Part shown: positions 23,650 through 35,867 of the stretch, in pieces
Numbering within the stretch: position 1 is the stretch's first letter
How the letters are laid out: each line of letters opens with the position of its first letter
NCBI RefSeq assembly: GCF_023091745.1
Contig: NC_068925.1
Span: forward strand, 71,365,085-71,429,084
DNA length: 64,000 bases
Source: Budorcas taxicolor
Taxonomy: Eukaryota; Chordata; Mammalia; Artiodactyla; Bovidae
Direction of reading: 5' to 3'
The notes under the pieces: generated by a model
The model's input: the letters and a program-made list of their open reading frames with translations, nothing else
Told to the model about the DNA's origin: nothing
Database searches by the model: none
Position numbers and translations under genes: made by a program

Positions 23650-23934
23650 GGGGAGGAAGGAGAGGGTGGGATGTATGGAGAGAGTAACATGGAAACTTCC
23701 ATTACTATATGTAAAATATATAGCCAACGGGAATTTGCTGTGTGACTCAGGGAACTCAAACAAGGGCTCTGCAACAACCTAGAGGGGTAGGATGCTGAGG
23801 GAGATGGGAGGGAGGTTCAAGAATGAGGGAGACATATGTATACCCTATGGCTGATTCATGTTGATGTTTGGCATAAACCGACAAAATTCTGTAAAGCAAT
23901 TATCCTTCAATTAAATAATTTTTTTTAAAAAAAC
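23650..23934 (+). mobile_element. Ruminant L1 3' UTR end, severely 5'-truncated
   Basis: The L1_BT-type 3' end: agtaacatggaaacttccat, gaatttgctgtgtgactcag, ctgattcatgttgatgtttg and tatccttcaatta followed by an A/T tail. cattatgg duplicates at 23642-23649 and 23935-23942. Confidence 0.88.
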
Positions 23935-23942
23935 CATTATGG

Positions 23943-24850
23943 AAAATCAGTCAAATCAAAGTCAAAATGATATAGTCTAGGAAAAAAAAAAGATAATAAA
24001 GATAGCCTAGAAATATATCTACCTGTCAGAGGAGGCAGTAAAACAAAAAGAAATGAGACATATAGAAAACAAATAGTGAGACAGCAGACATAAATCCGAT
24101 GATATTATTAAATACATTAAATGAATATGGATTAAACATGCCAATCAAAAAGTAGAGATTATAAGACCAATTAAAAAAAAAATCTAACTACATTCCATCT
24201 ACAGGAGACAGACTTTTATTCAGACAAATATAGGTTGAAAGAAAAAGAATGGAAAAACGTATCATACAAAAAGTAATCATAAGAGAGGTAGATAACTATA
24301 CTAACATCTATTGACATAGATTCTAAGAAAAAAAATTTACTAGAGACAAAAACAATGTTAAAGTTAAATTAATCTAGGTTTATTCATGATAACTATTTTA
24401 TACCAAGATTTTACTTTAATCGTGAACTTTTCACCCACAGCCAATAAAGCAGGTATGCTTTCATTAATCAGAGAATAACTTAACAACACCTCATATAGTT
24501 CAAAAATCAAATCAATTTAATTATAAGTTCCTATGACTAGTCCATAATGACTGATTATCAAAAATTACAGAGACTACTAAAATGTGGGAAATGTCCTATA
24601 AACATAAATATGATAGCCATGTTATAGAAAGTGTCCTGAAACCTTCAAATAAAATAATGTATCAAGCATCCCCATTTCAAGTCCCTGTGTTAAAATGATT
24701 AAATAGTATGACCTGGCCATAAAGAAAGTCTCAACAATTTTCAAAAAGTTAAAATCATTCAGACAAAGTCCCCTGTACACCATGGAATTAAGCTAGAAAT
24801 AGAAGCAAAAAGATAATCAGAAAAAAATCTCAATTGCTAGGATATTAAAT
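23943..24850 (+). mobile_element. Old L1 (L1M-type) ORF region, degenerate
   Basis: Continues the old L1 beyond the young L1 insertion. Short L1 strings survive (cattccatctacaggagaca near 24191, then aaaaagaatggaaaaacgta), but no frame is open. Confidence 0.6.
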
Positions 24851-24857
24851 AGTACAC

Positions 24858-24942
24858 TTGATCTTTCCAACCCAGAGATTGAACCCAGGTCTCCTGCATT
24901 GCAGGCAGATTCTTTACCATCTGAGCCACCAGGGAAGCCCTG
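24858..24942 (-). mobile_element. Bov-tA SINE, tRNA-like head only
   Basis: About 85 nt of reverse-complement Bov-tA head: aacccaggtctcctgcattg, gcaggcagattctttaccat, gagccaccagggaagccc. Confidence 0.88.
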
Positions 24943-24977
24943 GAAATCTATTACTTAGAAGTAATTCACAAGTGCAG

Positions 24978-25395
24978 CAGGTAGACTAATGGACCCCTAA
25001 GATGTCTGTGCCCTAACAAAGAAACCTGTGAATATTCTACTTTACTTGGCTAAACAACTTTACAAAATGTGATTAAGGTTACAAATTTTGAGACTGGGCA
25101 ATTTTCCTGGATTATCAAGGTGGGCCCAACCAAATCACCTGGGTTCTTAAAATCAGGTAACATTTCCTTGCTAAGAATCAAAGTGAGATATAACTATGGA
25201 AAAATGACCAGGCAGATACAAAACTGCTGGTTTTCCAGGTAGAAGACATGCAGGTGGCCTCTAGAAGCTGGGAATACAGTCCTGCCCAAACTTTGATTTC
25301 AGCCTGTAAGATTCATGGCAGATTTCTAACCTACAGAACCATAAAATAATAAATTTGTGTTATAAATCTGTAGTAATTTTATATAACAGAATCTA
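24978..25395 (+). repeat. MaLR MLT1-type solo LTR
   Basis: A chain of MLT1 signatures in order: taatggacccctaagatgtc, aacctgtgaatattctactt, tcctggattatcaaggtggg, gcaggtggcctctagaagct, gatttcagcctgtaagattc and ataataaatttgtgtt. No internal MaLR sequence is attached. Confidence 0.87.
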
Positions 25396-25419
25396 ACTCT
25401 TTCTTGACAAAACCACCCA

Positions 25420-26040
25420 GAAAACTAGAAACAAATGGGAACTTCTTCAACATTATAAAAGACACCTATGAAAAACCAATAACTAACATAGTCAATGGTT
25501 AATGACAAAGCTCTCCCCCTATGATCTGGAACAGGACAAGGATGCCTACTTCCCCAATGCTCCTGAACACTATACTGGAAGTTCTAGCCAGAGTATTAGA
25601 TAAGAAATAAAAGGCAACCAAACTGCAAAAGAATACATAAAACTACATCTATTCACAGATAAAATAACCCTATAGGTAGAAATCCCAAGGAATTTACAAA
25701 CACCTACCTAGAGCTAACAGATGAATTCAGCAAGTTGTCAGTACAAGATAAACACACAAAAATCAGTTGTGTTTTAACACACTACAAGTCAACAATCTGC
25801 CAAGAAAATTAATGAAACAATTCCATTTATGATAGCATTGAAAAATATAAATATCTAGGAACCTATTTAACCAAGGAGGCAAAAGACTCATACACTGAAA
25901 ATCACAAAACATTGCTGAAAGAAAGATCTAAATAAATAAGACATCTATGCTCACAGATTGAAAGACTTAATATTGTTAAGATGGCAATATTGCCCAAATT
26001 TATTTAGATTTAATTCAATGCCCAGTAAAACTTCAATAGC
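25420..26040 (+). mobile_element. L1 ORF2 reverse-transcriptase fragment, degenerate
   Basis: Old L1 ORF2 features in order: ctggaacaggacaaggatgc, attcacagataaaataaccc (degraded active-site region) and tatctaggaacctatttaac. Stops occur in all frames. Confidence 0.8.
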
Positions 26041-26292
26041 TTTTTTTTGGCGGAAATATAAAACATGATTTCTACAATAATAAAAACAAACTTTGAAAAT
26101 AAAATATGTCAATTATACCTCAGTTTTTTACAGTGATTTTCAAATTCATATAGTTATAAGGAGACCCCACAGTAGAAACAACATTGACAATGGAAAAAAT
26201 TCTCAAAGAAGATCACAAATCAAAAAAGCTAGGAGCCAATGTATTAGATGGCTAGACAATCACGCCACTATTGCTTGTAAAAATAGAAGTTT

Positions 26293-26533
26293 GGGGATTT
26301 CCTTGGTGGTCCAGTGGCTAAGAACCCACCTTACAATGCAGGGGACGCAGGGTGAATCCCTGGTCAAGGACCTAAGATTCCCACATGCTGCAGAAAACTG
26401 AACCTGCGTGCCACGACCGCTGAAGCCCCCACATCCTGGAGCCTGCACGTTGCAACTAAAGAAGCTGTGCACCGCAAGGAGAATTTCCGCATGCCTCAAC
26501 TAAGACTTGACGGAGCCAAATAAATAAACAAAT
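26293..26533 (+). mobile_element. CHR-type SINE
   Basis: Starts gggatttccttggtggtcca with a degraded box B (gtgaatccctggtcaagg) and ends in aaataaataaac. Confidence 0.88.
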
Positions 26534-26540
26534 ATGTTTC

Positions 26541-27342
26541 TTAAAATACAGGTTTTTGTCTTGTTAGCCTTATAAATATGCTTTGAACTGAACTGGGCAA
26601 TCCCTTAGAGAAAAAGTGGGCCAAATAATATTTTCGTAAGATCATCAGAGTTAACACCATAAACAGCCAAACAAAGTTTAAAGCTACATATTTTCACTTC
26701 TGGAATTCAGCAATAAGAAATCATGTGACTTGCTTCTCTTCATCAAATATAAACTTACTACTACCTTTCTCATATATCCATCCATTCTAAAGCAAAGTTA
26801 TCCTTTGAGTGTCCTCATATTTGAGTAACTCATTCAAAGGAATAAATTGATGGTCAAAACTGTTTTATAAAGCATGTGAATATATATTATTATGACTGCA
26901 CAGAGACTAGCCACATTCACAGAGCCTACACATGTCCTAGAACCAGCCCTGTAATTCTGAGCTAGTCCAAGTGACTGAAAGGAAACCTAGACATACATGT
27001 AGATTTATGATTTCTCCAGAAATTCTATTCCTCACTGTAGGAAGGGGAAGAAAAACAATCAAGACCCAGTAAGAGACCCAGAATGATATAGTACCTCTAC
27101 ACTAGTTCAGCTTTTGAAATATGTCTGGACATCCCTGAGAGCCTAGCACACATAACCCCAGGGGATGGGTAAACCATGAAAAATGGTTTGGTACTGCTTA
27201 TTATACCATTTACCAAGAGGAAAACTGCAGAAGACTGTTTGCATCTTTCAGCTGAGTGATAGCATCACAAGCAGTCTCACATGTCAAAAATATCAGCAAG
27301 TTTGACCAAAAAAAGACACCAACAACCTCAAGAAACTCTTCA
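26541..27342. other. Intron sequence without assigned repeat
   Basis: I recognise no gene or repeat. Confidence 0.5.
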
Positions 27343-27872
27343 TCAGTTCATTCACTCAGTCATGTCCAACTCTTTGTCACCCCATGGACTACAGCACACC
27401 AGGCCTCCCTGACCATTACCAACTCCCAGAGTTTACTCAAACTCATGTCCATTGAGTCGGTGATGCCATCCAACCATCTCATCCTTTGTTGTCCCCTTCT
27501 CCTCCTGCCTTCAATCTTTCCCAGCATTAGGGTCTTTTCAAATGAGTCAGTTCTTCACATCAGGTGGCCAAAGTATTGGAGTTTAAGCTTCAGCATCAGT
27601 CCTTCCAATGAATACTCAGGACTGATTTCCTTTAGGATGGACTGGTTGAATCTCCTTGCAGTCCAAGGGACTCTCAAGAGTCTTTTCCAACACCACAGTT
27701 CAAAAGCATCAATTCTTTGGTGCTCAGCTTTCTTTATAGTCCAACTCTCACATCCATACATGACTACTGGAAAAACCATAGATTTGCCTAGATTGACCTT
27801 TGTTGGCAAAGTAATGTCTCTGCTTTTTAATATGCTGTCTTTTAATATGCTGTCATAACTTTTCTTCAAAGG
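27343..27872 (-). mobile_element. BovB LINE 3' end, 5'-truncated
   Basis: Reverse-complement BovB 3' end. A small tandem duplication of tttaatatgctgtc lies at about 27824-27853. The 143-codon minus frame at 27555-27986 begins outside the element. Confidence 0.9.
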
Positions 27873-27875
27873 ACT

Positions 27876-28228
27876 CTTTTCATAGTGATATTCATAATGC
27901 ATGCAGGAGACTTGAAAAGAGAGGGGAGAGAAGAAGAGGGGAAGAGAAAGGAAAAAAGGAATGAGAGAAAGTAGAGGAGGTCTCATTTTGAAAGGCCATC
28001 ATTCAATTTTATATTTTTATAAGAAACCACTATATAGTCACTATCACAATACCTGGTACATACAAGTAGTAAAAGCTTGTTGAACGGTCAACTGAATGAA
28101 CAGATGGCTGAATGAGCAAAGAAATAAATGGGTAGAATGAAAAAGAAAAAAAAACTCGAAGTTTAAAAACATTTGATTGTAAAGAAGATATATGTCTCCA
28201 TTTTTATAGGAGAGATATATGTGAGAAG
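27876..28228. other. Intron with possible L2 remnant
   Basis: acctggtacatacaagtagt and gcttgttgaacggtcaactg near 28048-28095 resemble the L2 3' end. A GA-rich stretch lies at 27915-27980. Nothing else is recognised. Confidence 0.45.
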
Positions 28229-28363
28229 TAGCATGGCCGGATGGAAAGAAGGCAAGATTTGAACTCAGAAGGACCTAGATTTAAATCCTGGATGAAACTT
28301 TTACTGGTCTGTGCTGCTAATATTTTATATAAGCCTTACTTTTGACTGGTTCAGGAGTGAGAA
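28229..28363 (+). mobile_element. MIR SINE, 5' half (split by BovB)
   Basis: gatttgaactcagaaggacc and gatttaaatcctggatgaaa match the MIR head and box-B region. The 3' half resumes after the BovB at 29269. Confidence 0.55.
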
Positions 28364-29268
28364 ATGAGTACAACAGAGCTATACATTGTCACCCTGTTTC
28401 TTTAACTTATACGCAGGGCACATCATGTGAAATGTTAGCTGGATGAGTTAAAAGCTGGAATCAAGCCTGCCAGGAGCAACATCAACAACCTCAGAAATAC
28501 AGATGATACCATTCTAATGGCTGAAAGAGAAGAGGAACTAAAGAGGCTCTTGATGCGGGCGAAGGAGGAGAGTGAAAAAGCCGACTTAAAACTCAATATT
28601 GAAAAAAGTAATAAGATCATGGTATCCAGTCCCATCACTTCATGGCAAATAGAAGAGGGAAAGGTGGAAGCAGTAACAGAATTCCACTTGGGCTCTAAAA
28701 TCACTGCAGATGGTGACTGCAGCCATGAAGTTAGAAGATGACTGCTTCTTGGCAGGAAAGCTATGACAAACCTAGACAGTGTGTTAAAAAGCAAAGACAT
28801 CGCTTTGCTGATAAAGGTCCATATAGTCAGAGCTATGGCTTTTCCAGTAGTCACGTATGGATGTGAGAGCTAGACAGTAAAGAAGGCAGAGTGCCGAACA
28901 ACTGATGCTTTCAAACCACGGTGCCAGAGAAGACTCCTGAGAGTCCCTTGAAAAGCAGGCAGATCAAACCAGTCAATCTTGAAGGAAATCAACCCAGAAT
29001 ACTTTTCGGAAGGACTGATGCTGAAGCTGAAGCTCCAATTCTTTGGCCACCCTATGCAAAAAGCTGACTCACCGGAAAAAGACTCTGATGCTGGGAAAGA
29101 CTGAAGGCAGAAGGAGAAGAGGGCAACAGGGGATGAGATGGTTGGATGGCATCACCGATGCAATGGCCATGAAATTGGGCAAGCTCTGGGAGATGACAAG
29201 GGGCAGGGAAGCCTGGCATCCTGCAGTCCATGGGGCCACGAAGAGTCAGACATGACTTGGCGACTGAA
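28364..29268 (+). mobile_element. BovB LINE, older diverged copy
   Basis: From the RT domain (a degraded active site after aacctcagaaatacagatga at 28489) through the 3' terminus at gcgactgaac. It has more substitutions and stops than other BovB copies here, for example TAG at 28874, so it is an older insertion. Confidence 0.9.
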
Positions 29269-29362
29269 CTAGTTTTCTCCATCTGTAAAATGGGGATCCC
29301 AGTAACCACCTTACAAACACAATAAACCAGCAATGTTGGCACCTAGAACAAACTGAACAAAA
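29269..29362 (+). mobile_element. MIR SINE, 3' half (split by BovB)
   Basis: gttttctccatctgtaaaat plus ggggatcccagtaaccacct is a clear MIR 3' block, directly after the BovB end. Confidence 0.75.
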
Positions 29363-29564
29363 CCAGCTCTCAAATCAATTCTGTAATTCATAATGTAGCC
29401 CACAGATGGGTGTTACTAACAATGCTCGCCATCTGGTAGCTTCCTCTTTTAAATAATTATTCTTGCTAACTAGGTGCCAAGCTTTTAGAATCATTATAGT
29501 GAATGTTTGCACCCTCTAAATTTTGGTGTCCTTAGAAAAAGCCCAGTATGACTAGCCATAGCTC

Positions 29565-29668
29565 ATAGTAGACAGGTTTGCTCTGAGGATTAAAAATAAC
29601 ATTAAGAAAAACCCGTTGTACAGTGACAGACATGTAATCAATAATAAATTATTGTTATTTAAATATTT
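29565..29668 (+). mobile_element. MIR SINE 3' fragment
   Basis: gctctgaggattaaaaataa followed by gtgacagacatgtaatcaat and aataaattattgtt fits the MIR 3' end. Confidence 0.6.
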
Positions 29669-30517
29669 CATGAATACCTTTATGTCATCCATTTGCCACT
29701 CCACATTATCACAATTATTCCAATAAGCCCACACTAAGAATACAGATTAATCATATCACTCACTTGCAGAAAAACATACATTAGGCAGAAATGAAAGGTT
29801 ACAGAGACAGAAATGAAAAATTATGAAACATTCTTTTCAAAGAGTCAGTTTGATTCCTTCAATCTTGACTTTTTGGATTTTCTCTCTTAAATCCAGAAAA
29901 ACCTGAGGACTTAGAAGAGTAGAGGGACCCTAATTTCAAGAGCCATTTCCAGACTAAGGAAATAACTGTTGGATTCAAAAGGAGAGTTCAAAGTTACCAC
30001 TCAGTGTGTGCTTTTTCTCTGCTGGATGGGCAAAGAGAACTGCTGCTATTGTGTTCTGCACTTAGTCTCAGCTGTGCAAACACCAGCTAAGTAAGAAAAA
30101 CATCAAGCCATCTTTATAAGATCTACAAACAACCTAGACAAATTCCTTTAGAAAGCATAGTTAGTTAAGCTGACTAGTTAGTATGCAAAATAACAAAATT
30201 TGTCAACTCATAAGAACCCCTGTATAAAGTACTCTTACTTAGCTCTGAAAGATTATTTCTCTGGATTATCAGATATCCAGAAATAGTTATTTTATTTTAA
30301 AGCATGCCAATCCAACCCAAGGTCACAGGTAACAATTTTCCAGCAAGAGTTAAACTAAAATGACTCATATTATAATGATGCCTCAGCAACAGTTTTTCTC
30401 CAAGAGAACATCTCTTCTGCTCCTAAATGTTAAGTTAGTTCACAAGCTAGAGCCCCTAGTTTCCCCACAAATAAAAGAACAAAGTCTTTATATTCAACTT
30501 CAAACAACAGTAATAAG
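29669..30517. other. Intron sequence without assigned repeat
   Basis: I recognise no gene or repeat. Confidence 0.5.
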
Positions 30518-31880
30518 TTGAAAACTTTTTCTCTAAGATCAGGAACAAAACAAGGATGCCCACTTTTGCCACTTTATTCATCAGGCAAGAAAAAAAAGAG
30601 CAGCAGGGAGAGCATCCAAATCAAAAGGAAGAAGTAAAACTGTCTCTTTTTACAGATGACATGATGTTAGATATAGAAAATCCTAAATTCCTCCCCCAAA
30701 ACTGTTAAACTAATAAACACATTCAGTAAAAGTGCAAGATACAAAATCAATACACAAAAATCAGTGTGTTTCTACACACTAGCAACAAAGTATCAGAAGA
30801 TAAATTAGGAGAGCAACCCCACTTAAAACTGCATTAAAAAAAAAAAATACCTAGGAACAAATTTAACTGGGGAGGTGAAACGTAAGTATACTAAAACCGA
30901 CAAATAACTGGTGAAAGAAACGGAAGAGAATGATGAAAGACATTCCATGCTCATGAACTGGGAGAATAAATAATGTTAAAATGTCCATACTCCTCAAAGT
31001 GACCCATGATTTAAAGCAATCTCTATCAAAATTCCAAAAAGCAGAAAAAAAAACTCTAAAATTTATACAGAACCTCAGAAGACCAAATAGGCAAAGTAAT
31101 CTTAAGAAAGAAGAAAAAAGCTGGAGGTCTCATATTTCTTAATTTCAAACTATATTATAAAGCTATAGTAATCAAAATAGTATGGTATTCACATTAAAAA
31201 GACACAAACATCAATGGAACCAAACAGAGAGTCCAAAAAAAAACCCATACATGCATGGTTAACTAATTTTCAACAAAGGAGCTAAGAATATTCAATAGGA
31301 AAAGAATATGCACAATAAATGGTGCTGGGAAAGTTGGGCAGTCACTTGCAACAGAGTAAAACTGGACCCCTATCTCACACCCTACACAAAAATAAACTCA
31401 AAATGGATTACAAACTTGCATGTAAGACTTGGGACCGTGAAATTCCTAGAAGAAAACACAGACGGTAAGTTCCATGACATGAGTCTTGAGAATAATTTTT
31501 TGGACTTGAAACCACAAAAAAAGGCAACAAAAGCAAAAATAAACAAGTGGAACTACCTCAAACTAAAAAGCTTCTTCTGCAGAGCAAAGGAAACCATCAA
31601 CAAAATCAAAAGGGAAACCAGAGGGGGAAGGACAGTTGGGTTTGGGATTGATGTGTATACACTGCTTTATTTTAAATGGATAATTAACAAGGACCTACTG
31701 TGTAGCACATGGAACTCTGCTCAATGTTATTTATGTGGCAGCCTGGATGGGAGATGAGTTTGGGGGAGAATGGATACATAAATATGAATGGCTGAGTCCT
31801 TTTGCTGATCACCTGAAACTGTCACAACGTTGTTAATCAGCTATACCCAATACAAAATTAAAAGTTTAAAGGATTTTTTA
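30518..31880 (+). mobile_element. Artiodactyl L1, ORF2 and 3' UTR with internal deletion
   Basis: ORF2 reverse-transcriptase sequence from aggaacaaaacaaggatgcc (30540) with the degraded active site near 30652, continuing to about 31620. A 149-codon frame at 31308-31757 covers part of the ORF2 C-terminal region. A jump leads into a different 3' UTR type (aaggacctactgtgtagcac, gctatacccaatacaaaatt) ending at about 31880. The join suggests loss of the ORF2 tail. Confidence 0.8.
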
Positions 31881-31884
31881 AAAA

Positions 31885-34800
31885 ATCAAAAGGCAAGCCC
31901 AGGATCAGACGGCTTCACAGGAGAACTCTATTAAACATTTAGAGAAGAGCTAATGCCTATCCTTCTAAAACCCTTCCAAAAACTTGCAGAGAGAGGAACA
32001 TTTCCAAACTCATTCTACAAGGCCGCCACCACACTGATACCAAAACCAGACAAAGACAACACAGAAACATAAAACTACAGGCCAATATCACTGATGAACA
32101 TAGATGCAAAAATCATCCACAAAATTTTAGCAAACAGCATTCAGCAACACATCAAAAAGCTCATACACCATGATCAAGTTGGGTTTTTTCCAGGGATGCA
32201 AAGATTCTTCAATATACACAAATCAATCAATGTGATACACCATATCAACAAATTGAAAGATAAAAACCATATGATAATCTCAATAGATGCAGAGAAAGCC
32301 TTTGACAAAATTCAGCACCCACTTATGATTAAAACTCTACAAAAAATGGGCACAGAGGGAACCTATCTCAACATCAGTTCAGTTCAGTCACTCAGTCGTG
32401 TCCAACTCTTTGCGACCCTATGAATCACAGCATGCCAGGCCTCCAGGTCCATCACCATCTCCCGGAGTTCACTCAGACTCATGTCCATCGAGTCCGTGAT
32501 GCCATCTAGCCATCTCATCCTCAGTCGCTCCCTTCTCCTCCTGCCCCCAATCCCTCCCAGCATCAGAGTCTTTTCCAATGAGTCAACTCTTCGCATGAGG
32601 TGGCCAAAGTACTGGAGTTTCAGCTTTAGCATCAGTCCTTCCAAAGAAATCCCAGGGTTGATCTCCTTCAGAATGGACTGGTTGGATCTCCTTGCAGTCG
32701 AAGGGACTCTTAAGAGTCTTCTCCAACACCACAGTTCAAAAGCATCAATTCTTCGGTGCTCAGCCTTCTTCACAGTCCAACTCTCACATCCATACATGAC
32801 TACTGGAAAAACCATAGCCTTGACTAGACGGACCTTAGTCGGCAAAGTAATGTCTCTGCCTGTGAATATACTATCTATGTTAGTCATAACTTTTCTTCCA
32901 AGGAGTAAGCGTCTTCTAATTTCATGGCTGCAGTCACTATCTGCAGTGATTTTGGAGCCCAAAAAAATTAAGTCTGACACTGTTTCTACTGTTTCCCCAT
33001 CTATTTCCCATGAAGTGATGGGACTAGATGCCATGATCTCAACATAGTAAAGGATATATGATAAGCCTACAACAAACATTATTCTCAATGGTGAAAAACT
33101 GAAAGCACTCCCCTGAAAATTAGGAACAAAACAAGGGTCACCACTTTTACCACTATTATTCAACACAGTTTTGGCAGTCCTAGTTACAGCAATCAGAGAA
33201 GAAAAAGAAATAAAAGGAATCCAGATTGGAAAAGAAGTAAAGCTCTCACTGTTTGCAGATGACATGATACTGTACATAGAAAATCCTAAAGATACTAACA
33301 GAAAACTACTAGAGCCAATCAGTGAATATAGCAAAGTCGTAGGATACAAAATCAATACACAGAAATCACTTGCATTTCTACACACTAAAAGTGAAAAGTC
33401 AGAAAGAGAAATTAAGGAATAAATCCCATTCACCGTTGCAACAAAAAGAATAAAATATCTAAGAATAGACTTACCTAAGGAGACAAAAGAACTATACACA
33501 GAAAATTATAAGACACTGATGAAAGAAATCAAAGATGACATAAACAGATGGAGAGATAGTCCATGTTCCTGGGTAGGAAGAATCAATATTGTGAAAATGA
33601 CTACTACCAAATGGAGTCTACAGATTCAACACAATCCCTATCAAATTACCAATGGCATTTTTCACAGAACTAGAACAAAAAATTTCACAATTCATATGGA
33701 AACACAAAAGACCCCAAAGAGCCAAAGCAGTCTTGAGAAAGAAGAATGGAGCTGGAGGAATCAACCTTCCTGACTTCAGACTATACCACAAAGCTACAGT
33801 CATCACGACAGTATGGTACTGGCACAAAAACAGAAATATAGACCAATCGAACAAGATAGAAAAGCCTAGAAATAAACCCATGCACCTATGGGTACCTTAT
33901 TTTTGACAAAGGAGGCAAGAATATACAATGGGTAAAGGCAGCCTCTTCAATAAATGGTGATGGGAAAACTGGACAGCTACATGTAAAAGAATGAAATTAG
34001 AACACTTCCTAACACCATACACAAAGATAAACTCAAAATGGATTAAAGACCTAAATGTAAGACCAGAAACTATAAAACATAGAGGAAAACATAGGTAGAA
34101 TACTTGGTGACATAAATCAAAGCAAGATCTTCTACTACCCACCTCCTAAACTGAGGAAAATAAAAACAAAAGTAAACAAGCGGGACCTGATTAAACTTAA
34201 AAGCTTTTGCACAGCAAAGGAAACTATAAGCAAGGTGAAAAGACAACCCTCAGACTGGGAGAAAATAATAGCAAATGAAACAATGGACAAAGGATTAACT
34301 TCCAAAATATACAAGCAGCTAATAGAACTCAATACCAGAAAAACAAACAACCCAATCCAAAAGTGAGGAAAAGACCTAAACAGACATTCCTCCAAAGAAG
34401 ACATACAGACGTCTAACAAACACATGAAAAGATGCTCAACATCGCTCATTATTAGAGAAACGCAAATCAAAACTACAATGAGATATCACCTCACACCGGT
34501 CAGAATGGCCATCATCAAAAAGTCTGCAAACAATAAATGCTGGACAGAGTGTGGAGAAAAGGGAACGCTCTTGCACTGTTGGTGGGAATGTAAATTGATA
34601 CAACCACTATGAAAGATAGTATGGTGATTCCTTAAAAAACTAAGAATAAAACCACCATATGACCCAGTAATCCTACTCCTAGGCACCTATCCTGAGGAAA
34701 CCAAAACTGAAAAAGACACATGTATCCCACTGTTCATTGCAGCACTATTTACAGCAACTAGAACACGGAAGCAATCTAGATATCTATCGACAGATGAACG

Positions 34801-35328
34801 GATACAGAAGTTGTGGCACACATACACAATGGAATATTGCTCAGCCATAAAAAGGAACACATCTGAGCCAGTTCTAAGGAGGTGGATGAACCTAGAACCT
34901 ATTATACAGAGTGAAGTAAGTCAGAAAGATTAATATCGTACACTAACGCATGTACACAGAACCTAGAAAAACGGTACTGAAGAATTTATTTGCAGGCAGC
35001 AATGGAAAAACAGACATAGAGAACAGACTTATGGACATGGGGAGAGGGGAGAGAGGGTAAGATGTATGTTGAGAGTAACATGGAAACTTACATTACCATA
35101 TGTAAAATAAATAATAGCCTACAGGAATTTGCTGTTATGTCTCAGGAAACTCAAACAGGGGCTCTATATCAACCTAGAGAGGTGGGATGGGGAGGGAGAT
35201 GGGAAGCAGGTTTACAAGGGAGGGACTATATGTATACCTATGGCTGATTCATGTTGCGGTTTGACAGAAAACAACAAAATTCTGTAAAGCAATTATCCTT
35301 CAATTAAAAAATAAATTTAAAAAAGTCA
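31885..35328 (+). mobile_element. Ruminant L1 (L1_BT-type), 5'-truncated, interrupted by BovB
   Basis: The 3' half of ORF2 plus the 3' UTR. Open stretches at 32094-32374 (DAKIIHKILANSIQQHIKKL, VGFFPGMQ, SIDAEKAFDKIQHPL) and 33171-33422 (FADDMILYIENPKD, active site at 33252-33263) are canonical L1 reverse transcriptase. The C-terminal ORF2 region at 33519-34612 is broken by frameshifts. The 3' UTR runs from about 34990 to 35328 and ends in tatccttcaattaaaaaata. A BovB at 32375-33035 splits ORF2. Confidence 0.92.
32375..33035 (-). mobile_element. BovB LINE, young insertion inside L1 ORF2
   Basis: 661 bp of 5'-truncated BovB in reverse orientation to the L1, flanked by perfect atctcaacat duplications at 32365-32374 and 33036-33045. 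The BovB frame is open to its natural end at 32384 on the minus strand and carries SWEIDGETVETVSDL, RRLLLGRKVMTNIDS and AFELWCWRRLLRVPS. The intact frame and clean duplication mark it as one of the younger BovB copies here. Confidence 0.95.
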
Positions 35329-35393
35329 ACAGGCAATATACCAATGGGAGAAATATTTGCAAATTACATACCTGATAAGAAGATAACACCCAG

Positions 35394-35694
35394 GGGCTTC
35401 CCTGGTGGTCCAGTGGTTAAGAATCTGCCTGACAATGCAGGGCACACGGGTCTGACCCCTGGTCAGGAGGATCCCATATGCCACAGGTCAACAAAGCCCA
35501 AGCACCTCAACTACGGAGCCCATGCTCTAGAGCCTGCAAGCTGCAACTACTGAAGCCCGTGCTCGGCCACAGAAGAAGCCACCGCAGTGAGAAGCCCAGG
35601 CACCACAAGGAGAGAGTGGTCCCCACTCGCCGCAAACACAGGAAGCCCAGGCACGGCAACAAAGCTGCAGTGTAGCTATAACATTTTTTTTAAG
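35394..35694 (+). mobile_element. CHR-type SINE in old L1
   Basis: Full-length CHR SINE from gggcttccctggtggtccag to a T-rich tail after gtgtagctataac. Confidence 0.9.
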
Positions 35695-35867
35695 TTAATA
35701 TCCAAAATACATACAGAATTGTCATAACTCACAAGGAAAAAAATCAACCAGATTAAAAAATGGGCACAGGAAGTGAACAGACACTTCCCCAAAGTAGACA
35801 TATAAATGCTTAAAAAGTACATGACAAGGTACTTAACATCACTCATCATAAGGGAAACCACATTAAT

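Noticed and set aside
34135..34470. 111-codon and (35676-36038) 120-codon membrane-protein-like minus frames
   Set aside because: They are antisense of L1 ORF2, where A-rich coding strands give hydrophobic antisense readings.
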